A DNA stretch of 62,386 bases from Saprospiraceae bacterium. Its GTDB lineage: Bacteria > Bacteroidota > Bacteroidia > Chitinophagales > Saprospiraceae. The stretch spans positions 1-62,386 of the forward strand of contig JABSSL010000044.1 in NCBI GenBank assembly GCA_013214355.1, given 5' to 3'. The position numbers were made by a program, and so were the translations under genes. Below the pieces are notes generated by a model. The model ran no database searches and was not told the DNA's origin. It worked only from the letters and a program-made list of their open reading frames with translations. Every line of letters begins with the position of its first letter. Positions within the stretch are counted from its first letter, which is position 1. Shown piece by piece: positions 26,397 through 35,144 of the stretch.

Positions 26397-27824
26397 ATGA
26401 TCGCTCTTCTAATATTCTTTGCGCATGTGATGCTCAGCTGGCTATGGGGAAGAGGGGTGCTATCCATTTTCCGATCTTCATCTTCCAGTCCGCCATTCTA
26501 CATCTCCCTGCTATTTGGAATGACTTTGGAAACGATGTTCGTTTTCTTATTGATGATCAATGGGGTGCCACATCATTTGGCTTTCTATATTATCCTCGGA
26601 GGAGCCTTAGTACTGAATTTATCTACCCTTAGTGGTTTGTGGAAGGAACGGCCAGATATATCAGAGTCCCTGTCGACCTGGTGGAGCAAATTGAAGGTGC
26701 TGCGCTGGTACGAACATGCACTTCTGGTATTGCTATTTCAAAAGTTGGGATTAGTGTTGTGGCAATTGTATCGGATGCCCACTTTTTCTTCGGATGCCAT
26801 TAAGCACTGGTCTACCCAAGCTAGGGCAATTTATGGGCAGGCGAATTTCAGTTTAGATGCAAGGCAGGGGAACTTTCTTGCCCGGCAGCTAGAGGTAGTC
26901 TTAGATTATCCCCTGCAATTACCCATTTGGCGCGCCAATAGCGCCCTACTCAATGGGGGCTGGAACGAATTCGTTTCCCGAAGTGATGGCTTATTGTTTT
27001 TTCTCTTGACGATCTCAATCACATATGTTGCGGTGCGGCAGCTTTCTGGCAAACGCAGTTGGGGACTGGGAGCTGCCTACCTGTTGACCAGCCTCCCCTT
27101 AATGGTCTGGCATGGAGCAGCAGGATATGCTGATTTAGCGATCACTACTTTCTTGCTGGCGGCGGTAGCTAGTTTTATTCGGAAAGAATGGTTGTATTGT
27201 GGCTTGTGTATGGCGGGTGCCATTTGGGCTAAAAACGACGGCTTTGCCGTCTACCTTCCTGGCATCTTTGCTGCCATTTTAGTCTATCTCTTTTTTTCAA
27301 AATCAGATACGATCACGAAGCGATTAAAGCCCCTCCAGCATTTTGCGGGAGGGCTGGCGCTCGTCCTGCCTTGGTTGGCCTTTCAATACATTTATTTTGA
27401 GTCAGTGGCTTTGAAGTTGATTGCTCCCTTGCAGAATCTTTTAGGGGAAATACCCGTGGAAGTGCTGGAGCAGCCCATATTATTGGGGCAAGTAGGGACT
27501 CGCTTCGAGGGTTCTCCTCCATCGTATCAACTATTTTGGGATTATGTATTTACTGGACAAACACACGGTTTATTCTGGATCGGTATTGGCATTGGTCTCC
27601 TTATGGTTTCTAAGAGGTTATTACAAACTGTGGAAGGGAAAGCTTTGCTAGCGTTCTTTTTGTGCACGGCTTTTGTCATCTATTACATATTCACCTTCAG
27701 CCCCGCCTATGAATATTTGCTCATTCAGACTACGATACATCGCACTTTGTTACAGTTTTCTGGAGCAGCCTTGTTGGTGGTAGCATATGGAGTGAGTTTG
27801 TTGACCGTAGCGAAGCAGAAGTAA
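26397..27824 (+). CDS. GT-C-fold membrane glycosyltransferase-like protein
   Basis: A 475-residue polytopic membrane protein with about 10-12 helices. A conserved-looking loop after the first helices (FSSDAIKHWSTQARAIY) resembles the Asp-containing catalytic loop of GT39/GT83-type enzymes, and AIWAKNDGFAVYLPG resembles their later membrane loop. Such enzymes move sugars from polyprenyl-phosphate donors to glycans, lipids or proteins outside the cytoplasmic membrane. It follows the preceding gene after a single base, and is the last gene of the FkbM cassette. Family placement is by architecture, so moderate certainty. Confidence 0.65.
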   Translation: MIALLIFFAHVMLSWLWGRGVLSIFRSSSSSPPFYISLLFGMTLETMFVFLLMINGVPHHLAFYIILGGALVLNLSTLSGLWKERPDISESLSTWWSKLKVLRWYEHALLVLLFQKLGLVLWQLYRMPTFSSDAIKHWSTQARAIYGQANFSLDARQGNFLARQLEVVLDYPLQLPIWRANSALLNGGWNEFVSRSDGLLFFLLTISITYVAVRQLSGKRSWGLGAAYLLTSLPLMVWHGAAGYADLAITTFLLAAVASFIRKEWLYCGLCMAGAIWAKNDGFAVYLPGIFAAILVYLFFSKSDTITKRLKPLQHFAGGLALVLPWLAFQYIYFESVALKLIAPLQNLLGEIPVEVLEQPILLGQVGTRFEGSPPSYQLFWDYVFTGQTHGLFWIGIGIGLLMVSKRLLQTVEGKALLAFFLCTAFVIYYIFTFSPAYEYLLIQTTIHRTLLQFSGAALLVVAYGVSLLTVAKQK

Positions 27825-27901
27825 TCCTGAACAGCTTGGTTTTAGGAGAAGTCAAACGGCAAAACACGATTTGTTGCACTACTTAAGCGACTTAGAAGTT
27901 T

Positions 27902-27909
27902 TATTTTTG
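27902..27909 (+). promoter_or_regulatory. Candidate Bacteroidota -7 promoter element
   Basis: TATTTTTG fits the TANNTTTG consensus 26 bp before the start codon of the outer-membrane protein gene. TTG-containing sequence about 25 bp upstream (27871-27876) could serve as the -33 element, although this spacing is longer than usual. Confidence 0.3.
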
Positions 27910-27934
27910 TTTAAAAGCCTTTACTTTTCCTCTT

Positions 27935-28861
27935 ATGAAACTACACCTACTGCCTTTTATCAATAGAAACCTGTCTTTGATTGCTGTAATTGGCCTTCTA
28001 CTAAGCGTATGCTGCCGGCCCTTGATGGCCCAAAACAAGGAAGAGGTCAATGCGCCAGGCGTGAATGCTTTGCTATTAGATAAAGATGTTTTGGAAGTTA
28101 TTATTACGAACCAACTCACCTTTGATCACCAGTCCTTACAGTTCCAAGAGGCTCCCTATGGCCTCTCCGATAGTAAATTTCAATTGTGGGGAGGAGGGGT
28201 TAGAGCAACGCTGGGTGTTGATCCTCAGCGGAATTTTAATATTGGCTTGGATGTGAATTACAGCACCAGCCTGTCGGAGAATTTTTCTTTTAGTAACGCA
28301 AAGTTTGACATAGGTATTGGTCCTCGGTTCCGTTGGAGACCCTTTGGGGAACTATCAGACGGTGTGGATGTAACGATGCAAAATTTCTTCTACTTCCCTA
28401 TTACTGATCCATTCCAATCGTTCAATAATCAATGGACCCCATTTATCGGAAATCAATTGACGATCTCTAAATATTTTGGGGCGAGCAGGAATGATATTAA
28501 TATGGTGCTGGTGGGCCAAGTGGGTTTTAATTGGCACAATAAGATCAAGGACTTAGATCGCACCAACGCCTTTTCTACCCCTAGTTCGATCATGCTAGGT
28601 TGGTTTGCTAACCGGCAGTGGTTTCTTTTCTTACTCAGTGAATACAACGCAGAATTTGGGAACGTTCCTTGGGATGACGAAGCTAATCGATACCTAAGGA
28701 GGTCCTCTGTGGCTGTCATACCTGGAGCGCAATTAAGCTTCTTCAATAATATGTCACTTTTTGCTGCCTACAGCCACACCGTGTATCGAGAGGGAACAGT
28801 ACCCGGCAATACCTTCATTGTAGGGTGGCGAATGCTGCTGGATAATCGGTATTATTACTAG
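27935..28861 (+). CDS. Predicted outer-membrane beta-barrel protein
   Basis: A 308-residue protein with a signal peptide (LIAVIGLLLSVCCRPLMAQ). The mature sequence alternates hydrophobic and polar residues in strands rich in aromatic and glycine residues (NFNIGLDVNYSTSL, FDIGIGPRFRWRPF, NMVLVGQVGFNWHNK, VGWRMLLDNRYYY) and ends in aromatic residues, typical of an outer-membrane barrel with around 12-14 strands. No specific transport family is recognised. It is convergent with the TIG-repeat lipoprotein operon and may interact with it, but nothing beyond position supports this. Confidence 0.65.
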   Translation: MKLHLLPFINRNLSLIAVIGLLLSVCCRPLMAQNKEEVNAPGVNALLLDKDVLEVIITNQLTFDHQSLQFQEAPYGLSDSKFQLWGGGVRATLGVDPQRNFNIGLDVNYSTSLSENFSFSNAKFDIGIGPRFRWRPFGELSDGVDVTMQNFFYFPITDPFQSFNNQWTPFIGNQLTISKYFGASRNDINMVLVGQVGFNWHNKIKDLDRTNAFSTPSSIMLGWFANRQWFLFLLSEYNAEFGNVPWDDEANRYLRRSSVAVIPGAQLSFFNNMSLFAAYSHTVYREGTVPGNTFIVGWRMLLDNRYYY

Positions 28862-28913
28862 CAAAACGCTTATGGCTGATGCGTAGCTCTTGAAGTTTTA
28901 TTGAGCAAATCCA

Positions 28914-28934
28914 AGAGGGGTTCCGAACCCCTCT
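28914..28934. terminator. Hairpin between convergent genes, possible bidirectional terminator
   Basis: A 9-bp perfect stem (AGAGGGGTT / AACCCCTCT) with a 3-base loop lies between the ends of two convergent genes. There is no T-run on either strand, so it is a weak intrinsic-terminator candidate despite its position. Confidence 0.4.
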
Positions 28935-28967
28935 GGCCGATGCTGTTCAAGGTGACTTAGCCTACTA

Positions 28968-31865
28968 TTAATTGACTTCTACGCTCAATACGTTTGAATA
29001 GGTTGATTGGTTGTCTTCTCGTACACTTACCTCATAGGTCCCGGGACTTAGTCTTCCTGCGGGTAGCGTAAAGGTAAGCGTAGTCGCTGTGATATTTTGT
29101 TCATTAACAGATACACCTATTGCCTGTGCTTGCCCTTCAAGCGGGCCTCTAAAAACCACCGTGCCTTGGAAATCTGAAAAGGGGGTACTAGGATTATCGA
29201 ATACCCTTCCGGTTAATGTAATATCTGTGGGAGCATCACTATCTATAGTATGTACACTGATGTCCGTAATGACATAAGGGAAAATCATTTCCAACTGGTC
29301 ACCGGATTCTAAGGGGGTGAAAATAATACGAAAGGGTAGATGGTTATTTTCACAACGATCATCAAAGTTTAAAGGGTTATTGGCATTGAAACTATTGTCT
29401 TGCCGTCCGATATATTCCTTACCTTGATAATTTAAGACAATGCTTTCTCCAGTCAGGGAATATAAGCCCTGTGCAAGGGTATCCGGAGGGAAATTATCGT
29501 CTAAAGCAAAAAAATCAAACAATTGTCCATCAGTGGCGGTGGAGCAATCTGCTCCCGAAAGATCAATTAGGTTCAATCTACTCGTCAATACTTCTGGTGA
29601 TTCTGCTCCGGGATTAAGTACCGTCAAGGACCAATTATTACTGATAGAACCAAGTGACGATCCGAAAGGTGGATTAGGCAAAAGGATGGTTGTTGTTCTA
29701 CCTGCACCCGGACCAGGGTTTCTTACTTCTCCATCTATAATCTCATAGTCAAAGCATATTTCATACGTCTTTTCGCAAGGGGAACTTTCGAGACAAATTT
29801 GAGTAGTACCAAGAGAAAGTTCCTCTGGTAGATTCAGACCAATTTCATTAAAAGCAGGGAGCCAAATAAATTGGTTAGCTGCTTGTGTTAAGTAGATATC
29901 GGTACCAAAACGAATTCGATCGACAAGATCTAGGTCTTCTCCTTTCAGTATCAGTACGCCTTTAGCCGGATTACGCTGAGGCAAGAAGGAAGGTATGGCA
30001 GGGAGTTGGATGATGGTGAGGTTGGCTGGTGAGGAACGATTGTCCATCGGGTTCACTACCTCTACTGAAGTGTTTCCAACAACATTGATTCCTGCTGGGA
30101 CGGTAACAACAAGCTCCGCTTCAGTACTGCTAATGATAGGAGCCGACTGCCCATCAATGAAGACTTGAGATTCTCCGGGGACAAAGTTTTGACCGAGAAT
30201 GGTTAACTGATCACCTACAACTGCGCAGCTTTGGCTGAGGGAGTTAATCACAGGAGTAGAAGCCACTATGGTCAAGTTGATACTATTCGAACTTCCACAA
30301 CTACCACTCAAAACAAGCGCACCACTTTCCGCCCCTTCCGGAACGGAGAAGTTTATCCGGTTGGGTAAAATATCATTAGCTGCTAGGGTAATCGACTGAT
30401 CACCCAGTTTCAGTTCGTAATTGGTGATATCCCAGAAAGTTCCAAAGATAGAAACAGACTGCCCCACCTGGGCCATCGCGGTGGAAAGACTATCAATAAC
30501 CGGCGTTTTGTCGATCGTTAAGGGTAAAGTGTTAGAAGTGTCGCAGCGTGTAGTTACCTGAATGCTACCCATTATACAATCCACTGTAACGGGAACAATA
30601 GCCTCAATCTGAGTAGAATCTGAAGAAATAGATAGGATATCAAATTCAGTACTATTCGCAAATTGGATCTTTGTATCTTCGGGTAAGAGATTGGTACCGC
30701 TGACGATTAGGGTGTCTCCCGGTTGCGCAGTATTTTGGTTGATGCTAGTCAATGTAGGCTGTAAAGTGCCGCAGGTATCTGTCACCAAGAATTCTACTTC
30801 ATTGGAAGTACCATTTGCTGTTTCTAGCAGGACGGGAATAAGACCAAAAACATCCAAGGGGGGTACTTGAACCGTCACTGTGGTATCAGTAGCTGTATTA
30901 ATCAGCAATGCTGGTAGGTTATCGAAAGTCACTTGACTGAGATTCTCAAAATTCCAACCCATAATATTAACAATGGTATCGGTGGCTCCACTTTTGGGGT
31001 TGAAGTCTGTGATTTTCGGTAAAAGGGTAATTGCTTCGGAAAAGCCAGCATCCACCGCCGTTGTCTGGACGGTGATAGGGCCCGATTTACTTCTTGGTGG
31101 CACAATTACTTTGATCGCTGTCGAATCTAGACTGAGTATGCTGGCAGGTGTAGAAGGTTCAAAGGTTACCATCGTATTATCAGGAAGAAAGTTCTGACCA
31201 TTTATGCAGATAGTGTCTCCCACTCGAGCAAACATCGGGTCCACCGACGTGATGATGGGTGTTGGTACAGCAGGAGCAGTAACGGTAAAAGCTTTTCGAT
31301 TGGAGGTACAATTACCGATCGTGACGGTAATGAAATCTAGGCCTGTTGGTGCTGCCTCGGGAATTCTTGCATTGATTAAAGTATCGGACACTAGAACGAT
31401 TTCTTCTAGAAGTAAGGCCCCTAGGTTTACTGCAACTTCAGTATTGGATAAGGCACTGCCAATAATTTCTACTGTTGTTCCGGGCATACCACTTTCTGGT
31501 AATATGGCTTTGATCTGTGGACCATTACCTAAATTTTCAAAGAGGAATGGCTCTGTCTCTCCTCGGTCGTGCACTAGGAATACCTCTGCAAAGCCAGGGG
31601 GGACATCGGCCGGAATCCGAAAGACCAATTTCTCATTTTCGATGGTGTCAAATAAGACCTCATCCACTTCCACCCCACCAACAACAAGTTCTTGGAAATA
31701 AGTAAGGTATTTGCCGTCAATTCGAACTGTGGTACCGATTTTACCAATATCAGGCGTCATAAAATAGACTTCCGGTATTGGTGGCTTCTTACAGCCTGAA
31801 AGCATCAAAATAAAGCTGAATAATCCTAGGATTAGGATGGTAGGATGTTGAGATGAACGCTGCAC
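28968..31865 (-). CDS. Lipoprotein with about eight TIG/IPT domains
   Basis: A 965-residue lipoprotein: hydrophobic N-terminus ending in the lipobox LMLSGC, then repeated immunoglobulin-like TIG domains. Each begins with a Pro-containing strand and the pattern PxIxSxxPxxxxxGxxxxIxGxNF (for example ITSVDPMFARVGDTICINGQ, INSLSQSCAVVGDQLTILGQ); I count about eight over residues 30-670. The C-terminal 290 residues contain a PGPGAGRTT linker and a non-TIG beta-rich domain with a cysteine pair, then a last Ig-like domain. The start is probably GTG. Such proteins are surface or periplasmic binding modules, as in SusE/F-like or adhesin proteins. It is the last of three genes in an operon with an EAD11 membrane protein, 38 bp after the coiled-coil gene. 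Confidence 0.8.
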   Translation of the reverse strand: MQRSSQHPTILILGLFSFILMLSGCKKPPIPEVYFMTPDIGKIGTTVRIDGKYLTYFQELVVGGVEVDEVLFDTIENEKLVFRIPADVPPGFAEVFLVHDRGETEPFLFENLGNGPQIKAILPESGMPGTTVEIIGSALSNTEVAVNLGALLLEEIVLVSDTLINARIPEAAPTGLDFITVTIGNCTSNRKAFTVTAPAVPTPIITSVDPMFARVGDTICINGQNFLPDNTMVTFEPSTPASILSLDSTAIKVIVPPRSKSGPITVQTTAVDAGFSEAITLLPKITDFNPKSGATDTIVNIMGWNFENLSQVTFDNLPALLINTATDTTVTVQVPPLDVFGLIPVLLETANGTSNEVEFLVTDTCGTLQPTLTSINQNTAQPGDTLIVSGTNLLPEDTKIQFANSTEFDILSISSDSTQIEAIVPVTVDCIMGSIQVTTRCDTSNTLPLTIDKTPVIDSLSTAMAQVGQSVSIFGTFWDITNYELKLGDQSITLAANDILPNRINFSVPEGAESGALVLSGSCGSSNSINLTIVASTPVINSLSQSCAVVGDQLTILGQNFVPGESQVFIDGQSAPIISSTEAELVVTVPAGINVVGNTSVEVVNPMDNRSSPANLTIIQLPAIPSFLPQRNPAKGVLILKGEDLDLVDRIRFGTDIYLTQAANQFIWLPAFNEIGLNLPEELSLGTTQICLESSPCEKTYEICFDYEIIDGEVRNPGPGAGRTTTILLPNPPFGSSLGSISNNWSLTVLNPGAESPEVLTSRLNLIDLSGADCSTATDGQLFDFFALDDNFPPDTLAQGLYSLTGESIVLNYQGKEYIGRQDNSFNANNPLNFDDRCENNHLPFRIIFTPLESGDQLEMIFPYVITDISVHTIDSDAPTDITLTGRVFDNPSTPFSDFQGTVVFRGPLEGQAQAIGVSVNEQNITATTLTFTLPAGRLSPGTYEVSVREDNQSTYSNVLSVEVN

Positions 31866-31903
31866 TGTGGTAGGTTTTTAGTGTTGTAGGTTTGGATTTA
31901 AAA

Positions 31904-32926
31904 TTAGGGTTGCATTTGGTTGTACACTTCTCTTTTTCGGTCAACCAATATATTAATGCCCTTGGTTAATTTATATACGAAGTCTTCGATATCTCGCACA
32001 ATGTCTACTTTCCTTCTTCTATACTTTTTGGGTACTCTGTTGTTCAGGTTATTTACATCAGTCAACAGTGTATTTGAGGGAAGGATAAGGCCACGGTGCA
32101 AGTCATCTAGCGCATATTCCAAAGTAATTCTGGCTCTGTTGTAGAGATGGCTGCCTTCTGACCAGCCTACTCCAATCTGTGAAATGATCCGATTACGATT
32201 CTTCTCCAAATCTTGGAAGGCCAGGTTATATTTTTCTAGCTGCACATTAATTCTATCTACGGCTTTATAAGAGGTGAAAATTACTCTCTTCTCTCGTTCC
32301 CAACTGTCCCGCACGTCCTGGATCGCGACAACATAGTGATCTAGAATGACTGACAGGTCTTTGTAGGTTTGAAGCCGAAGTTTGGCTATCCTCTTTATTT
32401 CTTTTTCTTTTTCCAGCAGGGCAAGCCGATCGTTTTCCGCTTTTATTTTTTCATAGTTGATGATTTGCTCTTTTAGAATTAGAGCCAGGTTGTCATTGAG
32501 GTATTCAAATTTTTTATCGGTCAGATCCATGGAGGCTTGCTGCTGACTGCTGATTTGATCGAATTCCGCTTGGATACCTGCAATCTCTCTGAGAATGGCT
32601 TGATAATTTCGGCCACCATCATCCGCTGCCAGGATAATTCTTACTACCAAATTGGTGTCTCTCGGCAGTGGAATACGATTGTGTAGGGGGTAGAGAATTT
32701 TCCAATTGTTATCAATGCGTATGGGAACTTCACTAGCAGGTTTCACTTTGACCCTGATGCTGTTACTTTTACCTGCAAAACTGGCGTTGCCGATTTTCCC
32801 GGAGATATAGGTGTTACAGGGTTTATCTCCACACCAGAGTTCTGCCTTTAATAGGACCATCTCACCTTGCCCCATGCTCCATAGAGGCAATCCTAGCATG
32901 CATATGATGTTTATTAGTTTTTTCAT
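31904..32926 (-). CDS. Secreted coiled-coil protein of unknown function
   Basis: A 340-residue protein with a signal peptide (LINIICMLGLPLWSMGQG). The first 90 mature residues look beta-rich with two cysteines (LWCGDKPCNTYISGKIG). From about residue 105 a long helical, heptad-like region begins (FDQISSQQQASMDLTDKKFE, LALLEKEKEIKRIAKLRLQT) and continues almost to the end, with many Lys/Arg/Glu residues. It could form an elongated periplasmic oligomer. Middle gene of the EAD11-TIG operon: 10 bp from the EAD11 gene and 38 bp from the TIG lipoprotein gene. No known family recognised. Confidence 0.6.
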   Translation of the reverse strand: MKKLINIICMLGLPLWSMGQGEMVLLKAELWCGDKPCNTYISGKIGNASFAGKSNSIRVKVKPASEVPIRIDNNWKILYPLHNRIPLPRDTNLVVRIILAADDGGRNYQAILREIAGIQAEFDQISSQQQASMDLTDKKFEYLNDNLALILKEQIINYEKIKAENDRLALLEKEKEIKRIAKLRLQTYKDLSVILDHYVVAIQDVRDSWEREKRVIFTSYKAVDRINVQLEKYNLAFQDLEKNRNRIISQIGVGWSEGSHLYNRARITLEYALDDLHRGLILPSNTLLTDVNNLNNRVPKKYRRRKVDIVRDIEDFVYKLTKGINILVDRKREVYNQMQP

Positions 32927-32936
32927 TCATTCTTTT

Positions 32937-33815
32937 CTATGGCAAGCCAATTTTAATCAATAGATCTTGAACAGTTTGGTAATCCTCTTTGACTAAAGTT
33001 CCCTCCTTGAAGATCCTGTAGAGGACCTCCGTACCCAAAGGAACGGTTAGCGTAACGCTAAAATCGCCTTGCGGGTCACTATAGTCTTCCTGTCCCCCAA
33101 ATTCAACCCTATAGCCAACAGCTGGATTCCCATTGGCTAAGCTTAGGTTTCCCTTGACTACAGTGCGGTACTTTTTTGGAGATATTATGACTTGTATAGG
33201 TGAAGATTCTTTGGGTATGGTGATGGAGAGGGGCTCAGTAGCAAAGCCAGAAATATTGGGTTGGAGCATGATTTCCTTACCTCTTAAGGTTTGGGGGAGG
33301 GCAGGTAATAAGATTCCTTGCTCATTTATCGTCCGAGAGTCGGTGAGCCCTTCATAAATGAAAGAGATTTCACCGGAGGTAATGCGTTCGGATTTAGCCT
33401 CATTTGCGTAGAAAATGAATTGTTGAGCAAATGTAGCTGGAGTTAGGAAACGAGGGACTAATACAAAAACGAGACCAATAAGCACAAGGCCTATCAGTCC
33501 AAGAACCCATACTTTCATTGTATTCCGAACAGTAGGAGGTGGGGCCTTTGTAGTGGATGGCAGCGGTTTCCCTGCCATGAATGCGAGGATGTCTTCGTGC
33601 AGATGATTGTATTTGACGGCTAGTTCTTCACGGGTATATAGTCCTTTTAATTCTTCTTTTTTTAACCGGCTTAGTTGTGCCTGGACATGCATTACCTGAT
33701 TCTTCCGCTCATCGGACCAAGATGAATTAACGGACTGCTCTAAGAGATCTATAGCTTCCTGTGTCTGGGCCTTCTTAATCAGATCTTTAATGGCCTGAAT
33801 GTGGTTAGCATGCAT
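32937..33815 (-). CDS. Single-pass membrane protein: EAD11-like domain, helix, carboxypeptidase-regulatory-like Ig domains
   Basis: A 292-residue protein. Residues 1-82 match the pattern of effector-associated domain 11 (IKDLIKKAQTQEAIDLLEQS, then VMHVQAQLSRLKKEELKGLY and EELAVKYNHLHEDIL). A Pro/Thr linker (87-97) leads to one membrane helix (101-121). The external part has two beta-sandwich modules, the last of carboxypeptidase-regulatory type (VVKGNLSLANGNPAVGYRV ... DPQGDFSVTL). The EAD would face the cytoplasm and the Ig-like part the periplasm. It is the first gene of the three-gene envelope operon. In known systems EADs bring effectors to sensors; here the sensor side could be the periplasmic Ig domain plus the two exported partners (inference). 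No effector is encoded in the window. Confidence 0.7.
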   Translation of the reverse strand: MHANHIQAIKDLIKKAQTQEAIDLLEQSVNSSWSDERKNQVMHVQAQLSRLKKEELKGLYTREELAVKYNHLHEDILAFMAGKPLPSTTKAPPPTVRNTMKVWVLGLIGLVLIGLVFVLVPRFLTPATFAQQFIFYANEAKSERITSGEISFIYEGLTDSRTINEQGILLPALPQTLRGKEIMLQPNISGFATEPLSITIPKESSPIQVIISPKKYRTVVKGNLSLANGNPAVGYRVEFGGQEDYSDPQGDFSVTLTVPLGTEVLYRIFKEGTLVKEDYQTVQDLLIKIGLP

Positions 33816-33905
33816 GCACTGCAGATGAGATTTACGGTTACTTTGGGGGGAATATGAATATATAGTGTTCGCTCTAATATACAGAATTGCCTCGATCTTA
33901 CAAGT

Positions 33906-35138
33906 TTACTCAATTTCATAAATCAGCTTCTCAAACTCTTCCATAATTTTCCAATTCTCAAATGGATAGACCTGTAGCAATAAAATAGCAATCAATTCTT
34001 CTTCCGGATCAATCCAAAAAGTGGTCGCAAAGAACCCGCCCCAACTATAGCTCCCAAGCGAACGGGCTCTCGTAGTAGTGGCACTTTTGCTACTCATGAT
34101 GCCAAATCCTAATCCCATATCCTCTTCTCCACTTTCTAGGTGGGAACGCGTCATCAATTCAATCGTTTTTGGGGTTAAAATCCGCTTACCATTAAGGATG
34201 CCGCCCTGGAGGAGCATTTTAGAAAAGAGGTAATAATCGTGTGCCGTACAACTGAGGTCAGCCCCACCCGATAGATAGCGTTTGGCCCCGCGGGTGGGGT
34301 AGTGGATTAAGGGATAATCGGTGGGGACAATACCCGTGTCACTGGACATATAAACCGAGGTCAAACGGGGAGCCTTTTGTTCTGGAAGATAAAAGTGGGT
34401 GTCTTGCATACCCAAAGGAGAAAAGATACGCTGCTGAAAAAAGGAGTCCAAGGGCATGTGTGACCATAATTCTACCAAATAGCCAAGGATATCACTGTTT
34501 AGACCATAGGTGAATTGCTCGCCCGGTTCATGCAGCAATGGCATCCGGGCGATTCTTTCCACATTGTCTTTTAGTAAAATGTCTCTTTCTTCGAAGCCCT
34601 CTGTGATACCAGCCTTTTCGAATACGGCCATTAATTGCTCATCTTGAAAGCCATAGCCGATGCCAGAGGAATGGGTGAACAACTGCTGGATTGTGATTTC
34701 TGATTGTGCGGGGTGGGCCGTAAAGGTGGAATCCTCTAGGTCGATCTTATCTAGTATTTGCGGGTTGGCAAAGGCGGGAATGTGTTTAGATAAGGGATCA
34801 TCCAATTGAAATTTTCCTTCTTCAAATAGCATCATTGCGGCTACAGCTGTAATGGGTTTCGTCATCGAGGCAATCCGGAAGAGATCACTAGTATCTTGTC
34901 TTTGCCCATTCTCTATATTGCTATTTCCCCAGGCTTTATGGTGTCGAATTTGTTCGGCTTCTGCGATTAGCGCCACAGCACCTGGAATCTTTTTCTGTTC
35001 AATCGCCGACTGGAAAAGACTGTCAATTCGAGCCTTCTTCTCTTCGGTAAATAAAAACCTGGTGGTAGAATCTATGGTGGAGTTCTGCTGGCAGGCCGTC
35101 AGAACTAAAAGCAGTAAACAGTACTTTATCCAATGCAT
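33906..35138 (-). CDS. Serine hydrolase of the class C beta-lactamase family (lipoprotein)
   Basis: A 410-residue lipoprotein with lipobox LVLTAC. The penicillin-binding fold is shown by SMTK (Ser91-Lys94), the YGLN motif near residue 207, and the helix-loop TLQQLFTHSSGIGY-like segment (IQQLFTHSSGIGYGF). Family members include beta-lactamases, D-aminopeptidases and esterases; the HSSG and YxN context here is common in EstB-like esterases of Bacteroidota. It starts 6 bp after the sulfatase gene and is surely co-transcribed with it. The pair may act on sulfated and esterified polymers (inference). Confidence 0.85.
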   Translation of the reverse strand: MHWIKYCLLLLVLTACQQNSTIDSTTRFLFTEEKKARIDSLFQSAIEQKKIPGAVALIAEAEQIRHHKAWGNSNIENGQRQDTSDLFRIASMTKPITAVAAMMLFEEGKFQLDDPLSKHIPAFANPQILDKIDLEDSTFTAHPAQSEITIQQLFTHSSGIGYGFQDEQLMAVFEKAGITEGFEERDILLKDNVERIARMPLLHEPGEQFTYGLNSDILGYLVELWSHMPLDSFFQQRIFSPLGMQDTHFYLPEQKAPRLTSVYMSSDTGIVPTDYPLIHYPTRGAKRYLSGGADLSCTAHDYYLFSKMLLQGGILNGKRILTPKTIELMTRSHLESGEEDMGLGFGIMSSKSATTTRARSLGSYSWGGFFATTFWIDPEEELIAILLLQVYPFENWKIMEEFEKLIYEIE

Positions 35139-35144
35139 GCTTTA

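Noticed and set aside
31204-31701. 165-codon plus-strand frame within the TIG lipoprotein gene
   Set aside because: It is antisense to recognised TIG repeats and has a low-complexity, basic composition with no motif.
33906-35138. Call of an antibiotic-resistance beta-lactamase
   Set aside because: The SxxK and YxN motifs define the fold only. The lipoprotein form and the operon with a sulfatase fit esterase- or peptidase-like members at least as well; the same applies to 61145-62359.
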